DNA of 64,000 nt from Verrucomicrobiia bacterium DG1235. Lineage in GTDB: Bacteria > Verrucomicrobiota > Verrucomicrobiia > Opitutales > Opitutaceae. Below, piece after piece: positions 28,742 to 38,007 of this stretch. How positions within the stretch are numbered: the stretch's first letter is position 1; every line of letters begins with the position of its first letter. The translations under genes and the position numbers were made by a program. Location of the stretch: assembly GCA_000155695.1 (NCBI GenBank), contig DS990592.1, positions 4,809,331-4,873,330 on the forward strand, read 5' to 3'. The notes under the pieces are model-generated. The model did not search any database and had not been told where the DNA came from. It worked only from the letters and a program-made list of their open reading frames with translations.

Positions 28742-31042
28742 ATGAAAACAAGGTCCACTCTTCGCAGATTTCTTTGCGCCCTTGGGGCGATCGCTTTTGG
28801 CTCTCTTGGGGCGATCGCAACAGACGGTGACGACGAGTCACTCTATTTGTTTTCTTACTTCGAGGATAATGGACAGGACGGGTTGCGTCTCGCATGGAGC
28901 CAGGACGGCTTGAAGTGGCATAAACTAAATGACGGGCAATCCTTTTTGCACCCTCAGGTAGGCGAGTCGAAGCTCATGCGTGACCCATGCTTGGCGAGAG
29001 GGCCGGATGGTGTTTACCACATGGTTTGGACGGATAGCTGGCATTCTAAGACGATCGGCTATGCGTCGACGCGGGACTTCGTTACTTGGTCCGAACAGAA
29101 GGAAATACCGGTGATGGCGCATGAGTCGACTGCTGTGAATTGCTGGGCTCCGGAAATCGTTTATGATGCAGAGGGCGAGCAGTTCTTGATCTTTTGGGCT
29201 ACGACCTTGCCGGAGAAGTTTACTGAAACATGGTACGAAGGAGAGAATCATAATAATCATCGTATCTATAGCACGACGACAAAGGACTTTCAGGACTTCA
29301 CGCCGACGAAACTGTTTTTCGAGCCCGGGTTTAATTGTATCGATTCAACTCTGCTGATCGAAAACGATCAGGTGTATATGTTTTTCAAGGACGAGTCGAA
29401 CTATCCGAGTCCGATGAAAAATTTGCGCCTGGCGATAGCGGAAAATGTTGAAGGACCGTACACGGTTGTTGAAGACTACATCACTCCTCCGGATTCATGG
29501 GTAGAGGGTCCAACATCGGTACGGATTGGCGACTACGTTTATCTCTATTTCGATGCGTATTCAGATGGAAATTACGGAGTGTTGAGATCGAAGAATTTAA
29601 AAGAGTGGGTGAATGTTTCCAGCGAGCTGTCCATGCCAGATGGAATTCGACATGGAACTGCCTTTTCCGTGGAGAAGGAAATCGTCGATGCTTTGCTTGC
29701 TCGTGATGGAAAGGAGCTTGGATCGCTAAGTGGCGAGGCTTCGGGATCGGGAAATCCTTTGCTGCCCGGCTATTTTGGAGATCCAAGCGTGGTGGAACTT
29801 GATGGGACCTACTACCTTTACGCGACGCTTGATCCTTGGGGAGGGGAGACGCTAGGCTGTTGGGAGTCTGAGAATTTGAAGGACTGGACCTACCGCGTTT
29901 TAAATTGGCCTACGAAGGAAGCCTGTTCGAGTCCGACATCGAATGCGAATCGGGTCTGGGCGCCGTCGGTGGTTTCGGGGCCTGATGGCTTGTTCCATAT
30001 GATCGTGTCTGTAGGGAGCGAGATGTGGGCTGGCGTAGCCGAGCATCCGCTTGGTCCTTGGAGGGATGCAAATCAGGGAAAGCCTCTTGTGCCTGGCGAC
30101 TATCGTCCAGGCTACCACATGATCGACGGGGAGTATTTTATCGATGACGACGGGAAGGCATTTCTCTACTGGGGATCAGGGCTTAATTGGGAAAACGGAC
30201 GTTGCTGGGCGGTCGAGCTCGAAGCTGATTTAGTGACCTTTGCAGGCGAGGTTCAGGACGTGACACCTCCTCATTTTTTCGAGGCTCCGTTCATGCTGAA
30301 GCACAATGGGGATTATTACTTGATGTATTCAGAAGGTAAGACAACAGATGATACGTATAAGGTTCATTACGCAATTGGGGAGAGTCCTCTGGGGCCGTTT
30401 CACCTTGCCTCGAATAGTCCGATTCTAGTGAGTGATGAGTCAAAAAATATATTGGGTCCCGGTCATCACACTGTAGTGGAAAATGAAGGACAGCATTATG
30501 TACTCTATCATCGTCATAGCATACCCTTTCGGGATAACCCGATGTTGCGTCAGATATGCGTGGACGAGTTGAATTTTGATGAAGATGGATTGATCGAAGC
30601 GGTAGTTCCGACCCATGGGGAAAGCGACTTCGGCCTGAGCTCGGCGGTGCGTGAATTGGCTGGATTGCCTGCTCGGGCGAGCGCTTCAGGAAGTCGATTT
30701 CCGTCTGCCTCGCCCGATAGCGTTTTGGATGACAACTTTGCAACGCGTTGGCAGGCCCCGGATAGTTCCGATGAGGCTTGGCTGCAGCTAGATCTTGGCG
30801 AAGTGGTCTCGATTAAGAAGCAGATTCTGCTCCCGGAGTATGCTTGGGTCGCCATGTCATTTAAAATTGAATACTCGCTTGATGGAGAGGATTGGGCTGT
30901 TCTGATCGATCATATTAAGCACCCTGTTTCGGGTTCGCCTCTTGTGTTTGAGTCTGACGTGCGGACCCGGCTTTTGAGGATCGTTTTTCCTGAGGTACAG
31001 GAAGAAAGTAAAATTGGGATCTTCGAGTGGAAGGTCTTTTAA
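28742..31042 (+). CDS. Tandem GH43-like glycosidase with C-terminal F5/8 module
   Basis: Secreted protein of 766 residues with a signal peptide (residues 1-26, ending in GAIA) and two five-bladed propeller domains of the GH43 clan. The first covers residues 30-320 (MRDPCLARGPDGVYHMVWTD, CWAPEIVYDAEGEQFLIFWA, EGPTSVRIGDYVYLYFDAYS). The second covers about 335-630 (YFGDPSVVELDGTYYLYATL, RVWAPSVVSGPDGLFHMIVS, FFEAPFMLKHNGDYYLMYSE). The C-terminal 130 residues are an F5/8-type carbohydrate-binding module. GH43 enzymes are alpha-L-arabinofuranosidases, beta-xylosidases or exo-beta-1,3-galactanases. The same two-propeller design recurs at 35417. It is in line with GalM, GH30 and GH35. Confidence 0.88.
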   Translation: MKTRSTLRRFLCALGAIAFGSLGAIATDGDDESLYLFSYFEDNGQDGLRLAWSQDGLKWHKLNDGQSFLHPQVGESKLMRDPCLARGPDGVYHMVWTDSWHSKTIGYASTRDFVTWSEQKEIPVMAHESTAVNCWAPEIVYDAEGEQFLIFWATTLPEKFTETWYEGENHNNHRIYSTTTKDFQDFTPTKLFFEPGFNCIDSTLLIENDQVYMFFKDESNYPSPMKNLRLAIAENVEGPYTVVEDYITPPDSWVEGPTSVRIGDYVYLYFDAYSDGNYGVLRSKNLKEWVNVSSELSMPDGIRHGTAFSVEKEIVDALLARDGKELGSLSGEASGSGNPLLPGYFGDPSVVELDGTYYLYATLDPWGGETLGCWESENLKDWTYRVLNWPTKEACSSPTSNANRVWAPSVVSGPDGLFHMIVSVGSEMWAGVAEHPLGPWRDANQGKPLVPGDYRPGYHMIDGEYFIDDDGKAFLYWGSGLNWENGRCWAVELEADLVTFAGEVQDVTPPHFFEAPFMLKHNGDYYLMYSEGKTTDDTYKVHYAIGESPLGPFHLASNSPILVSDESKNILGPGHHTVVENEGQHYVLYHRHSIPFRDNPMLRQICVDELNFDEDGLIEAVVPTHGESDFGLSSAVRELAGLPARASASGSRFPSASPDSVLDDNFATRWQAPDSSDEAWLQLDLGEVVSIKKQILLPEYAWVAMSFKIEYSLDGEDWAVLIDHIKHPVSGSPLVFESDVRTRLLRIVFPEVQEESKIGIFEWKVF

Positions 31043-31399
31043 GAGGCTTATTCGCGATGCCGCTTGTATCTCAAGGGACTCACTAGTGATTTCCCTCGGA
31101 GTATCATTTTAAAACTCTATTTATATTTCACCCGAACGGGGGATAGCGGAAATAGGGAATATTCGGGTAGTATATATTAAGATACCCCGAGGCATAGTTT
31201 TGTTCTCCATATTTATGGAGGCCGTAACGCTGTGGCTCCTTTTGATGTTAGCCTGAAGTAATCAACGCTTCACCTAATCGATAACCCGATGCCCTACGCT
31301 GTATGACCAGTGAAGAGTTCTAATCGTCTGTAGGCGAGAGTCTCTCAGTGCTCTGAGTAGTCACTGCCTACCTACTACCTACCCACAGACACAAACCCA
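31043..31399 (+). promoter_or_regulatory. Leader of the first TonB receptor, with operator-like palindrome copy 3
   Basis: 357 bases without a gene. At 31128-31143 lies TCACCCGAACGGGGGA, a variant of the shared palindrome. A -10-like TATATT follows at 31173-31178, and TAGTAT at 31168 is an alternative. That leaves an untranslated leader of over 200 bases before the ATG at 31400. Confidence 0.5.
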
Positions 31400-34300
31400 A
31401 TGAAAATGAACCCCATGAAACGTAATCGCTTCAGTTCGTTGAAGTTGCCGGAGATTCTAGTATTCGCCAGTTTGGCGACTGCGTCTACTCCGTTGTTATT
31501 CGCTCAAGTATCTGACCCTGATTTGGAAGAGGAAGTCTATGAGCTTTCGCCTTTCGAAGTGACTGCAGATGAAAACGAGGGCTACCGAGCCACGTCCTCG
31601 CTTGCTGGATCCCGTCTCAAGACGCAGCTAAAGGATGTTGCCTCCTCAATATCGGTAGTGACGGAGGAGTTTTTGAAGGATACGGCTTCAACGGATCTTC
31701 AAGATATTCTGATTTACACAACGAACTCGGAAGTAGCTGGAATTGGCGGAAACTTCTACGGTACGAACGCCGATGACGGGGGCTATCGCAACGAGATGTT
31801 GGTCAACCCGCAGCGCGGCACCCGTTTACGCGGTCTTAATCAGGCGGATATCACGCGAAACTACTTCACCTCGAATATCCCGACCAATTCCTACAACACC
31901 TCTAGGGTAGATATCCAGCGCGGTTCCAACTCGATTCTTTATGGACTTGGAAGCCCGGCGGGTATCATCAATGGATCTCTCAAGGACCCGTATATGAATG
32001 AAGCCGGCGGCGCCTTCGAGATCGGTTTCGACAGCTATGGCTCGCACCGTGAAGTGATCGATGTGAGCAGGCCTCTGATCGAGGATGTCTTGGCGGTTCG
32101 TTTCATTGCGATGAACGATGAATCTAAGTTCCGTCAGGATCATACCTTCAACGATGATCGACGCTATTATGGGGCCTTGCGTTGGCAGCCGAAGCTTGCC
32201 GACGGCATTTTCACGCAATTCGACGTGCGTGGCGAGTTTGGCGAAATCGACGCGAATCGGCCCGTTTCAACCACTGCCGCTGACTTCGCCTCGAATTGGT
32301 GGCGCGCGGAGCAGCTCTATATGTACGAGCCGCTTAGCGCGAATGGAGCTCCTCAGGAGCCTACGGGAGATCCCGATAATCCCTACGCAACGAGAGACGA
32401 CCTGAGAACCTTTTTCACCGGAGCTCCTGCTGGATCTTGGTGGAACGGCTGGCCAGCTACGATTTTCCAGGACCCCAATTCTAGCGTAGTCGGCAACGGC
32501 ACTCTGGACGCGTACCGCCAGCGTGACGGCAGTCCATGGGGCGGGCTAAGCGGTCTCGGTGGAAGAAACTGGGCCTCCGACAAGGATCAGGTTTCTTATT
32601 ATGCCAATAATCCTGATGTCTCCTCGCTCATCTCAAGCTACGAAAGCGCGACGGGTCAGTCCTTCGAGGGCTTCGGTTCTCTCTGGCCGACTCAAATGAT
32701 CTTGGACGGCCCTCTGGCTTTCATTGATCAGACGATTCAGGGGCCGAACAAGAGTGAGTACAACGAGTTTGACTCCCTCGAACTTTCCCTCTCGCAAACC
32801 TACCTCGGAGGGGATTTGGGCTTCAATGTGGGATACTACAAAGAGACTTACGATCACGGTCGTATGAATTTTATCGATACAAATTCTGTGACGATCGATG
32901 TGAATGCGAACCTTCGCGCCGGGTATTCCAACCCGGATGCTGGCCGTCCGGTCGTCTACGGCGGAAACAGCGCCAGCGACGCGGAGGACACTGTCAGCTC
33001 GTTTCGTACGACGGCTTATTACAAGTTCGACCCTGGGGAAGCTTCCGGCAACGACTTTATAGGAAAGTTCTTCGGCGAGCAGACCTTTACTGCTGTCTAT
33101 ACTGACGAGAAGAAGACCAATTTTGGAGCCAACTACAATCCGTTCGTGTGGGACGCCGAGACTTTCAACCAGCGCTATAACGACAGCCTGACGTACGGAA
33201 ACACTTGGAGCGCTCGCTATATAGGGGATAACTTGAGTGGCTACTCCACCTTCGATTCCATCCCTGCTTCTGCGATTCAAGGACTCAATGTCGTCCAGGA
33301 GCCTGGCGACAGCAACCATGTTCTGACCTTCGACTACGCAGATACTAACACATGGGTTACTGGAACGTCCAATATTCTCAACTACAGAGGTGACAAGGCT
33401 CCTCTCTACAATTGGGCTTGGGAAGGATACGACACGACTGAGTCGCTTGCCTTTGTCTGGCAGGGTCGTCTGCTCAATGATTCGATAATCCCGCTCTTCG
33501 GTTGGCGTGAGGATGAGTACGAGCGCTGGGACAAGGCCGCTCCGCCTCGTGACGAAACTTACAACTACTACCTGCCGTTTGCCTCCGATTGGGATTACGA
33601 GGGTATAGAGCCAATCAACGCCAAGGCCTCGCGCACTAGCTGGGGCGTAGTGGTTCACGCGAACCAGTTGCTTGATTTGTTTGGCGCTGAGATGCCGAAG
33701 GGCACCGAGTTCAGCGTGTTCTATAATGACTCCACCAGCTTCCGCCCTGCTGATGTAGGGATTGACAACTACGGCAATAAATTGGCGTCGCCATCCGGCT
33801 CTACTGAGGACTACGGATTCCGTCTCTCGCTCTTCGACAACAAGGTCGAACTGCGTACAACCTGGTACGAGACCACTCAGCAGAACACTACCCTTAGCGA
33901 TCCAGGTATGATCTTCTGGGCGAAGGCTGGCATCGTCCGGCACGTCGACGGTCTTGCTATGGAGACATGGGGCTCGTCTACCGAGCGCTATCACCAGCCG
34001 GTTCCTGAGTGGCTGGTCAACGACTGGTTCCTTGGGGAAGGCGCTTACGACGCCAGTGTAATGAATCAGCCAATACCGGCCGACTGGCGCGATCAGCTTT
34101 CCACCTTGGTTGGCCAGCCGCTTCGCATTCGTCAAGGAGCAGTGTCAGGGTCTGACAACTACGTGGCTCAAGGAGATATAAATCCGGATAATGGTCTTCC
34201 GTACCTCGGTCCATTGCTGACCGCGGATGAGAAGGAGTATCGCCAGGCTTGGTTTGACGCTCGTACGGACGCGGAGTGGTTCCGGCCTCTCGATTCCGAG

Positions 34301-35119
34301 TGGGTCGCATCGAAGGATTTTGAGAAAATCACGAATGACTACTACCTTTGGGAACAGAATCCTCCTGCCGGGCAAAAGTTGACCAACGATCTTGTATCCA
34401 AGGGAGTCGAATTCGAGATCACCGCGAATCCTACGGATCGTTGGCGCATGACCTTGAATGCTTCCAAGAACGAGGCCACTCGTACCAATATTCTGCCAGA
34501 CTGGCCCGCATTCGTAGATTCAATGGCTCCCATATGGTTTGATGGTTTCAACAACACTCAGGAAGAGGTCGACGGGTTGAACTACTGGACGATTGACGGA
34601 TTCGCGGACGTGCGCCACTGGTATAGCGATCAAAGCTATTCTGGATACGGTGAGACGACTGGCGGGCGCATGATGAACGCTGTCTACGGTCCCTACCATA
34701 ACTTCATAGCAGGTGAGGGGCAGGGCGTAAACGAACTGCGCAAGTGGCGCTTCAACTTAGTCTCCAACTACCAGTTCGCCGAGGACGGCCTTCTGAAAGG
34801 ATTCAATGCTGGCGGCGCGGTCCGTTGGCAGGATAAGGCGGCGATCGGATACTATCCCGAATACAATGAAGATGCTGGGATTTGGGTAACCGACGTGGAT
34901 CGTCCGATCTACGGACCGACCGAGGAGAACTTCGACGCATGGGTGGGCTATGAACGCCCGCTCAATGATAATATCGATTACCGGGTTCAGCTCAACGTCC
35001 GCAATCTCTTTGCGGACGACGCGATGATCCCGATTCTCGCGAATCCGGATGGATCGATTGCCCAAGTGCGTATCCCTTCCAAGACTACGTGGACGCTTTC
35101 GAATACCTTTAGCTTCTAG
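31400..35119 (+). CDS. TonB-dependent outer-membrane receptor
   Basis: Large outer-membrane receptor of 1,239 residues for energised uptake of oligosaccharides. The signal peptide (residues about 1-36, ending in PLLFAQ) is followed by an acidic stretch and VYELSPFEVTADENEGYRA, the TonB-box region typical of Opitutia receptors. The plug domain runs from about 60 to 220 (DVASSISVVTEEFLKDTAST, SRVDIQRGSNSILYGLGSPA). The beta-barrel fills the rest and ends with an aromatic residue (TWTLSNTFSF). There is no SusD-like partner. A similar receptor of 1,276 residues lies at 38008. A strong terminator follows. The ligand, presumably from the flanking GH35/GH43/GH30 enzymes, is inference. Confidence 0.93.
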   Translation: MKMNPMKRNRFSSLKLPEILVFASLATASTPLLFAQVSDPDLEEEVYELSPFEVTADENEGYRATSSLAGSRLKTQLKDVASSISVVTEEFLKDTASTDLQDILIYTTNSEVAGIGGNFYGTNADDGGYRNEMLVNPQRGTRLRGLNQADITRNYFTSNIPTNSYNTSRVDIQRGSNSILYGLGSPAGIINGSLKDPYMNEAGGAFEIGFDSYGSHREVIDVSRPLIEDVLAVRFIAMNDESKFRQDHTFNDDRRYYGALRWQPKLADGIFTQFDVRGEFGEIDANRPVSTTAADFASNWWRAEQLYMYEPLSANGAPQEPTGDPDNPYATRDDLRTFFTGAPAGSWWNGWPATIFQDPNSSVVGNGTLDAYRQRDGSPWGGLSGLGGRNWASDKDQVSYYANNPDVSSLISSYESATGQSFEGFGSLWPTQMILDGPLAFIDQTIQGPNKSEYNEFDSLELSLSQTYLGGDLGFNVGYYKETYDHGRMNFIDTNSVTIDVNANLRAGYSNPDAGRPVVYGGNSASDAEDTVSSFRTTAYYKFDPGEASGNDFIGKFFGEQTFTAVYTDEKKTNFGANYNPFVWDAETFNQRYNDSLTYGNTWSARYIGDNLSGYSTFDSIPASAIQGLNVVQEPGDSNHVLTFDYADTNTWVTGTSNILNYRGDKAPLYNWAWEGYDTTESLAFVWQGRLLNDSIIPLFGWREDEYERWDKAAPPRDETYNYYLPFASDWDYEGIEPINAKASRTSWGVVVHANQLLDLFGAEMPKGTEFSVFYNDSTSFRPADVGIDNYGNKLASPSGSTEDYGFRLSLFDNKVELRTTWYETTQQNTTLSDPGMIFWAKAGIVRHVDGLAMETWGSSTERYHQPVPEWLVNDWFLGEGAYDASVMNQPIPADWRDQLSTLVGQPLRIRQGAVSGSDNYVAQGDINPDNGLPYLGPLLTADEKEYRQAWFDARTDAEWFRPLDSEWVASKDFEKITNDYYLWEQNPPAGQKLTNDLVSKGVEFEITANPTDRWRMTLNASKNEATRTNILPDWPAFVDSMAPIWFDGFNNTQEEVDGLNYWTIDGFADVRHWYSDQSYSGYGETTGGRMMNAVYGPYHNFIAGEGQGVNELRKWRFNLVSNYQFAEDGLLKGFNAGGAVRWQDKAAIGYYPEYNEDAGIWVTDVDRPIYGPTEENFDAWVGYERPLNDNIDYRVQLNVRNLFADDAMIPILANPDGSIAQVRIPSKTTWTLSNTFSF

Positions 35120-35150
35120 GTTAAGTTTTCTGATCGTTGTTATAGTTCAG

Positions 35151-35178
35151 AGGCCTCCCTTCGGGGAGGCCTTTTTTT
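35151..35178 (+). terminator. Rho-independent terminator after the first TonB receptor
   Basis: Stem AGGCCTCCC / GGGAGGCCT with a TTCG tetraloop, followed by seven T. It ends the receptor transcript. The next 240 bases to the GH43 stop hold no gene. Confidence 0.95.
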
Positions 35179-35416
35179 GTTTCTCTTAGAGAGTGGGTGG
35201 TGACGCGGAAGCGTATGTTTTTGGCAGTGTTGCGGCGGCGAATCGGAATTGCGATTTGCCGACAAGTTGAGGCTGATCGAATTGTGTTTCCTAAGCTCTA
35301 TTCCGCAACGAGCCGAAGGGATATGAGCGAAAGAGCTCAAGTCGCATTCGGTCGTAGGGGGAAAGCAATGACACGGACTTCTGCGGATTTTGCAGAGAGC
35401 TTGTTAGATTGGTTTT

Positions 35417-37231
35417 CTACTTGATGGGTTCGCCAAGAGATCCAGGAGGGAAGGATAGGCTCATCGGATCCATTGGGATTATGTTTCCCTCATCGTCGAA
35501 CTCCATGCGCACGATGCATGTTTCACGTTTGTAGCCTCCTCCTCCGGGAACGGCGTGGCGATGGTAGGCAACGTACCAGCGGTCGGTTCCCGGAACATTG
35601 ACTATGCTGTGGTGAGCGGCGCCCTGGGCGGGACCGTTTTGTCGTAGAACGATGAAGTTCTTGTCCGGACTTTTCACGGGGCCGTATGGGGACTTGGATG
35701 TGCCCCAGCCGACGCGGTAGTCAGGGCTGCGGGCGTCGTCAATGGACCACATGAAGTAGTAAGTGTCATTTCTTTTGAATACGGTGATGCCTTCACGGAA
35801 TTCTTGCAGTGGTATTTCGACTGGCTCGCCGTCAAAGGAAATCATGTCTTCATTGAGTCGATACACCGTGGGAGTTCCATTTCCGAAGTAGAGGTAGGCC
35901 TGACCATCGTCGTCGATGAATGCGTAGGGATCGATGCTGAATGTCTTTATGGTTTCGTTGTCGATCATGGGCCGGTCCAAAGCGTCTTTGAAAGGACCGG
36001 TCGGCGAATCGCTGACTGCGACGCCGATGTTGTGGTTGGCGCAGAAGTAGAAATAGTATTTGCCATCGCGTTCGATACAGTCGGGAGCCCAGGCTTTGCT
36101 GTTGGCCCAAGTCAGGTCTTTTGTGATGTCGAGAGCGATGCCTTCCTTTTGCCAATCGATGAGGTTGGGCGATGACCAGACTGCGAATTCTGTAGTGTTC
36201 CAGTAAGGACGATCGGAGGTGGGGTAAATGTAGTAGCGATCGCCAAAAGCGCGGATGGCTGGGTCGGCGGTAAACTCGCCCAGCAAGGCGGGTGCCGGGG
36301 CGATGGAGGCTGCTTCGGAAAGCAGTGATTCGACTAGGTCGTGCGGGACTGTGATGATAGATCCGTGTCTCTGTCCTTCTGGAAAAGCAATGTCGCCGGG
36401 TATCTCTTCCCAGTGTATCCAATCAGTAGTGACACGACCTCCGAAGTGATGATTCGTGTAGTAGTCGTAGTAGACGATCGTTCCGGAGTCTGTAGTGATA
36501 GCAGTAGGGCCCTCTGCTTGTTCTTTTTCGAGAACGGGCGATTCGAGGAGAGCGTAGGGCCCGAGGAGGTTTTCGGATTTCGCGACGTGGATGGAGCCGT
36601 AGTTTTTAGCTGGTTGGTCGTCGGTCTCCTTCAGTATCGCGTAATAGGCGCCCGCTTGTTTTATGACTGTGGTATCGATATTGTTGAAACCGGGATCGAA
36701 GAAGATCGCTGGAGGCGTGAAGGTCTCGAAGTCCGATGTTAGCGAGTAGTAGGATCGGAAGCCGTTGTTGGGATATCCAGGGGTGTTGACTTCGCTGGAC
36801 CACACGATGAGGAATTGGTCGTTCGCTTCGTCGTAGAATGTCTCCGGAGCCCAGCACAGCCGAGCTCCTTCGAAGTCCTTCATGAGAGGAATGAATTTTT
36901 GTTCGGACCAGTTTCGTAAATCGCTAGAGTGGGCGTAGCCAATTCCGAGGTCTCCCCAGCCGCTTGTCCAGACCATGTGGTAGGTGCCGTCCGAGTCCTG
37001 TTTGATATCGGGGTCGCGCATGAGCTTTGAGCCTACGACTGGTTCGAGGTAGACGGTGTCGAGGTCCGTCCAGTCTTTCGCGTCGTAGCTGTAGGCTAAG
37101 TGTAGGCCGTCTCCATTTCCGCGGAATGAAGTCAGCAGGTACGCTTCGTCGTTTTTTTGGAATTCGTCTGCTTTTGTAGTTACTGTACAAAGCGCTGCTG
37201 AGGCGATGATTGCGTAAGCTAGGTATTTCAT
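35417..37231 (-). CDS. Tandem GH43-like glycosidase
   Basis: Secreted protein of 604 residues with two GH43-clan propellers. ATG 37231 was chosen because it begins a signal peptide (MKYLAYAIIASAALCTVTTK). The first domain (residues 28-320) has SKLMRDPDIKQDSDGTYHMV and LCWAPETFYDEANDQFLIVW. The second (about 325-600) has GEFTADPAIRAFGDRYYIYP, AWAPDCIERDGKYYFYFCAN and EFREGITVFKRNDTYYFMWS. It lacks the C-terminal F5/8 module of the paralogue at 28742. It lies between the two receptors on the opposite strand and ends close to the first receptor's terminator. Arabinofuranosidase, xylosidase and galactanase activities are all possible. Confidence 0.88.
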   Translation of the reverse strand: MKYLAYAIIASAALCTVTTKADEFQKNDEAYLLTSFRGNGDGLHLAYSYDAKDWTDLDTVYLEPVVGSKLMRDPDIKQDSDGTYHMVWTSGWGDLGIGYAHSSDLRNWSEQKFIPLMKDFEGARLCWAPETFYDEANDQFLIVWSSEVNTPGYPNNGFRSYYSLTSDFETFTPPAIFFDPGFNNIDTTVIKQAGAYYAILKETDDQPAKNYGSIHVAKSENLLGPYALLESPVLEKEQAEGPTAITTDSGTIVYYDYYTNHHFGGRVTTDWIHWEEIPGDIAFPEGQRHGSIITVPHDLVESLLSEAASIAPAPALLGEFTADPAIRAFGDRYYIYPTSDRPYWNTTEFAVWSSPNLIDWQKEGIALDITKDLTWANSKAWAPDCIERDGKYYFYFCANHNIGVAVSDSPTGPFKDALDRPMIDNETIKTFSIDPYAFIDDDGQAYLYFGNGTPTVYRLNEDMISFDGEPVEIPLQEFREGITVFKRNDTYYFMWSIDDARSPDYRVGWGTSKSPYGPVKSPDKNFIVLRQNGPAQGAAHHSIVNVPGTDRWYVAYHRHAVPGGGGYKRETCIVRMEFDDEGNIIPMDPMSLSFPPGSLGEPIK

Positions 37232-37421
37232 AGGGGATATGTGTTTCTGAAAGTATTGTGTAGTTTGTTCCAGCGAGGAATGGAGAGCAGCAAGCAATTG
37301 CTACGCGTGGCGTCTATGGAGCTAGGATCAAAAGTCGGCGTAAAGGAATCAGTTGTTTGGTGTGCCTGAAGGCTAGTCGTTTAGCCTGTTGCTGGCTGCT
37401 CTTGAGACGAGTTTATAATAT

Positions 37422-37437
37422 TCCCCCAAATGGGGGA
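37422..37437. promoter_or_regulatory. Operator-like palindrome, copy 4 (best copy)
   Basis: TCCCCCAAATGGGGGA: 7-base arms TCCCCCA/TGGGGGA around two A. It is the most symmetric of the six copies. It could serve either the GH43 gene at 37231 or the receptor at 38008. Confidence 0.65.
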
Positions 37438-37784
37438 GGAGCAATTAAGAGGTATTCGCTGTTGCATCTGCGTTTTTGCGGTTGAGGTCATGTATTAGAA
37501 TCTGGATACTACAATGAAATGGGTTGCGAATGTGAAAATTGGATACGTTGATGTAAGCTCTTAATCGATTGGATGCGAGTGAGAAGGGCGTTAGAAAACG
37601 GGATTTCTGTGTCCTTTTTTTCTATCCTTTCTCAGAGCGAATTGCATAAGCATCGGTTAATTCGCGACTGAGAAATGAGTGACAAACTGATAGGTTTTCG
37701 TTTGAGCGCCTCGTCACTGCTAGCGAGATCTCCTCGTTCACTGGAGTAAGTGAGGACCATGCGAGAGGGGAGCGGGATCTGATT

Positions 37785-37829
37785 TCCCCCGATTGGGGGA
37801 TTGAGACCTAGTCTAAGTATTGCTATTCT
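37785..37829 (+). promoter_or_regulatory. Operator-like palindrome, copy 5, with -10 hexamer
   Basis: TCCCCCGATTGGGGGA at 37785-37800, with a TATTCT hexamer at 37824-37829 that starts 31.5 bases from the centre. This is the likely promoter of the receptor at 38008. Confidence 0.6.
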
Positions 37830-38007
37830 CCGCCTCGTTATCCCCGCGTTTTGATAAACTGCCTTAATTCCCCAAACTACCCTTTCTTAGCTTTTTCAAA
37901 AGCTAAAGTATTTTAAGACCTCTAGGTTTTGTCGGGTGCTTTGTGCCTATTCAGTTTTGATAGCCTCGCTATGACGTGACTTCCCATAAACAAACTAACA
38001 AACCAAG

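Larger units (their letters stand above)
37232..38007. promoter_or_regulatory. 776-base divergent control region with two operator-like palindromes
   Basis: No gene seen. It separates the GH43 gene (minus) from the second TonB receptor (plus). It holds TCCCCCAAATGGGGGA at 37422-37437 and TCCCCCGATTGGGGGA at 37785-37800. Confidence 0.6.
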
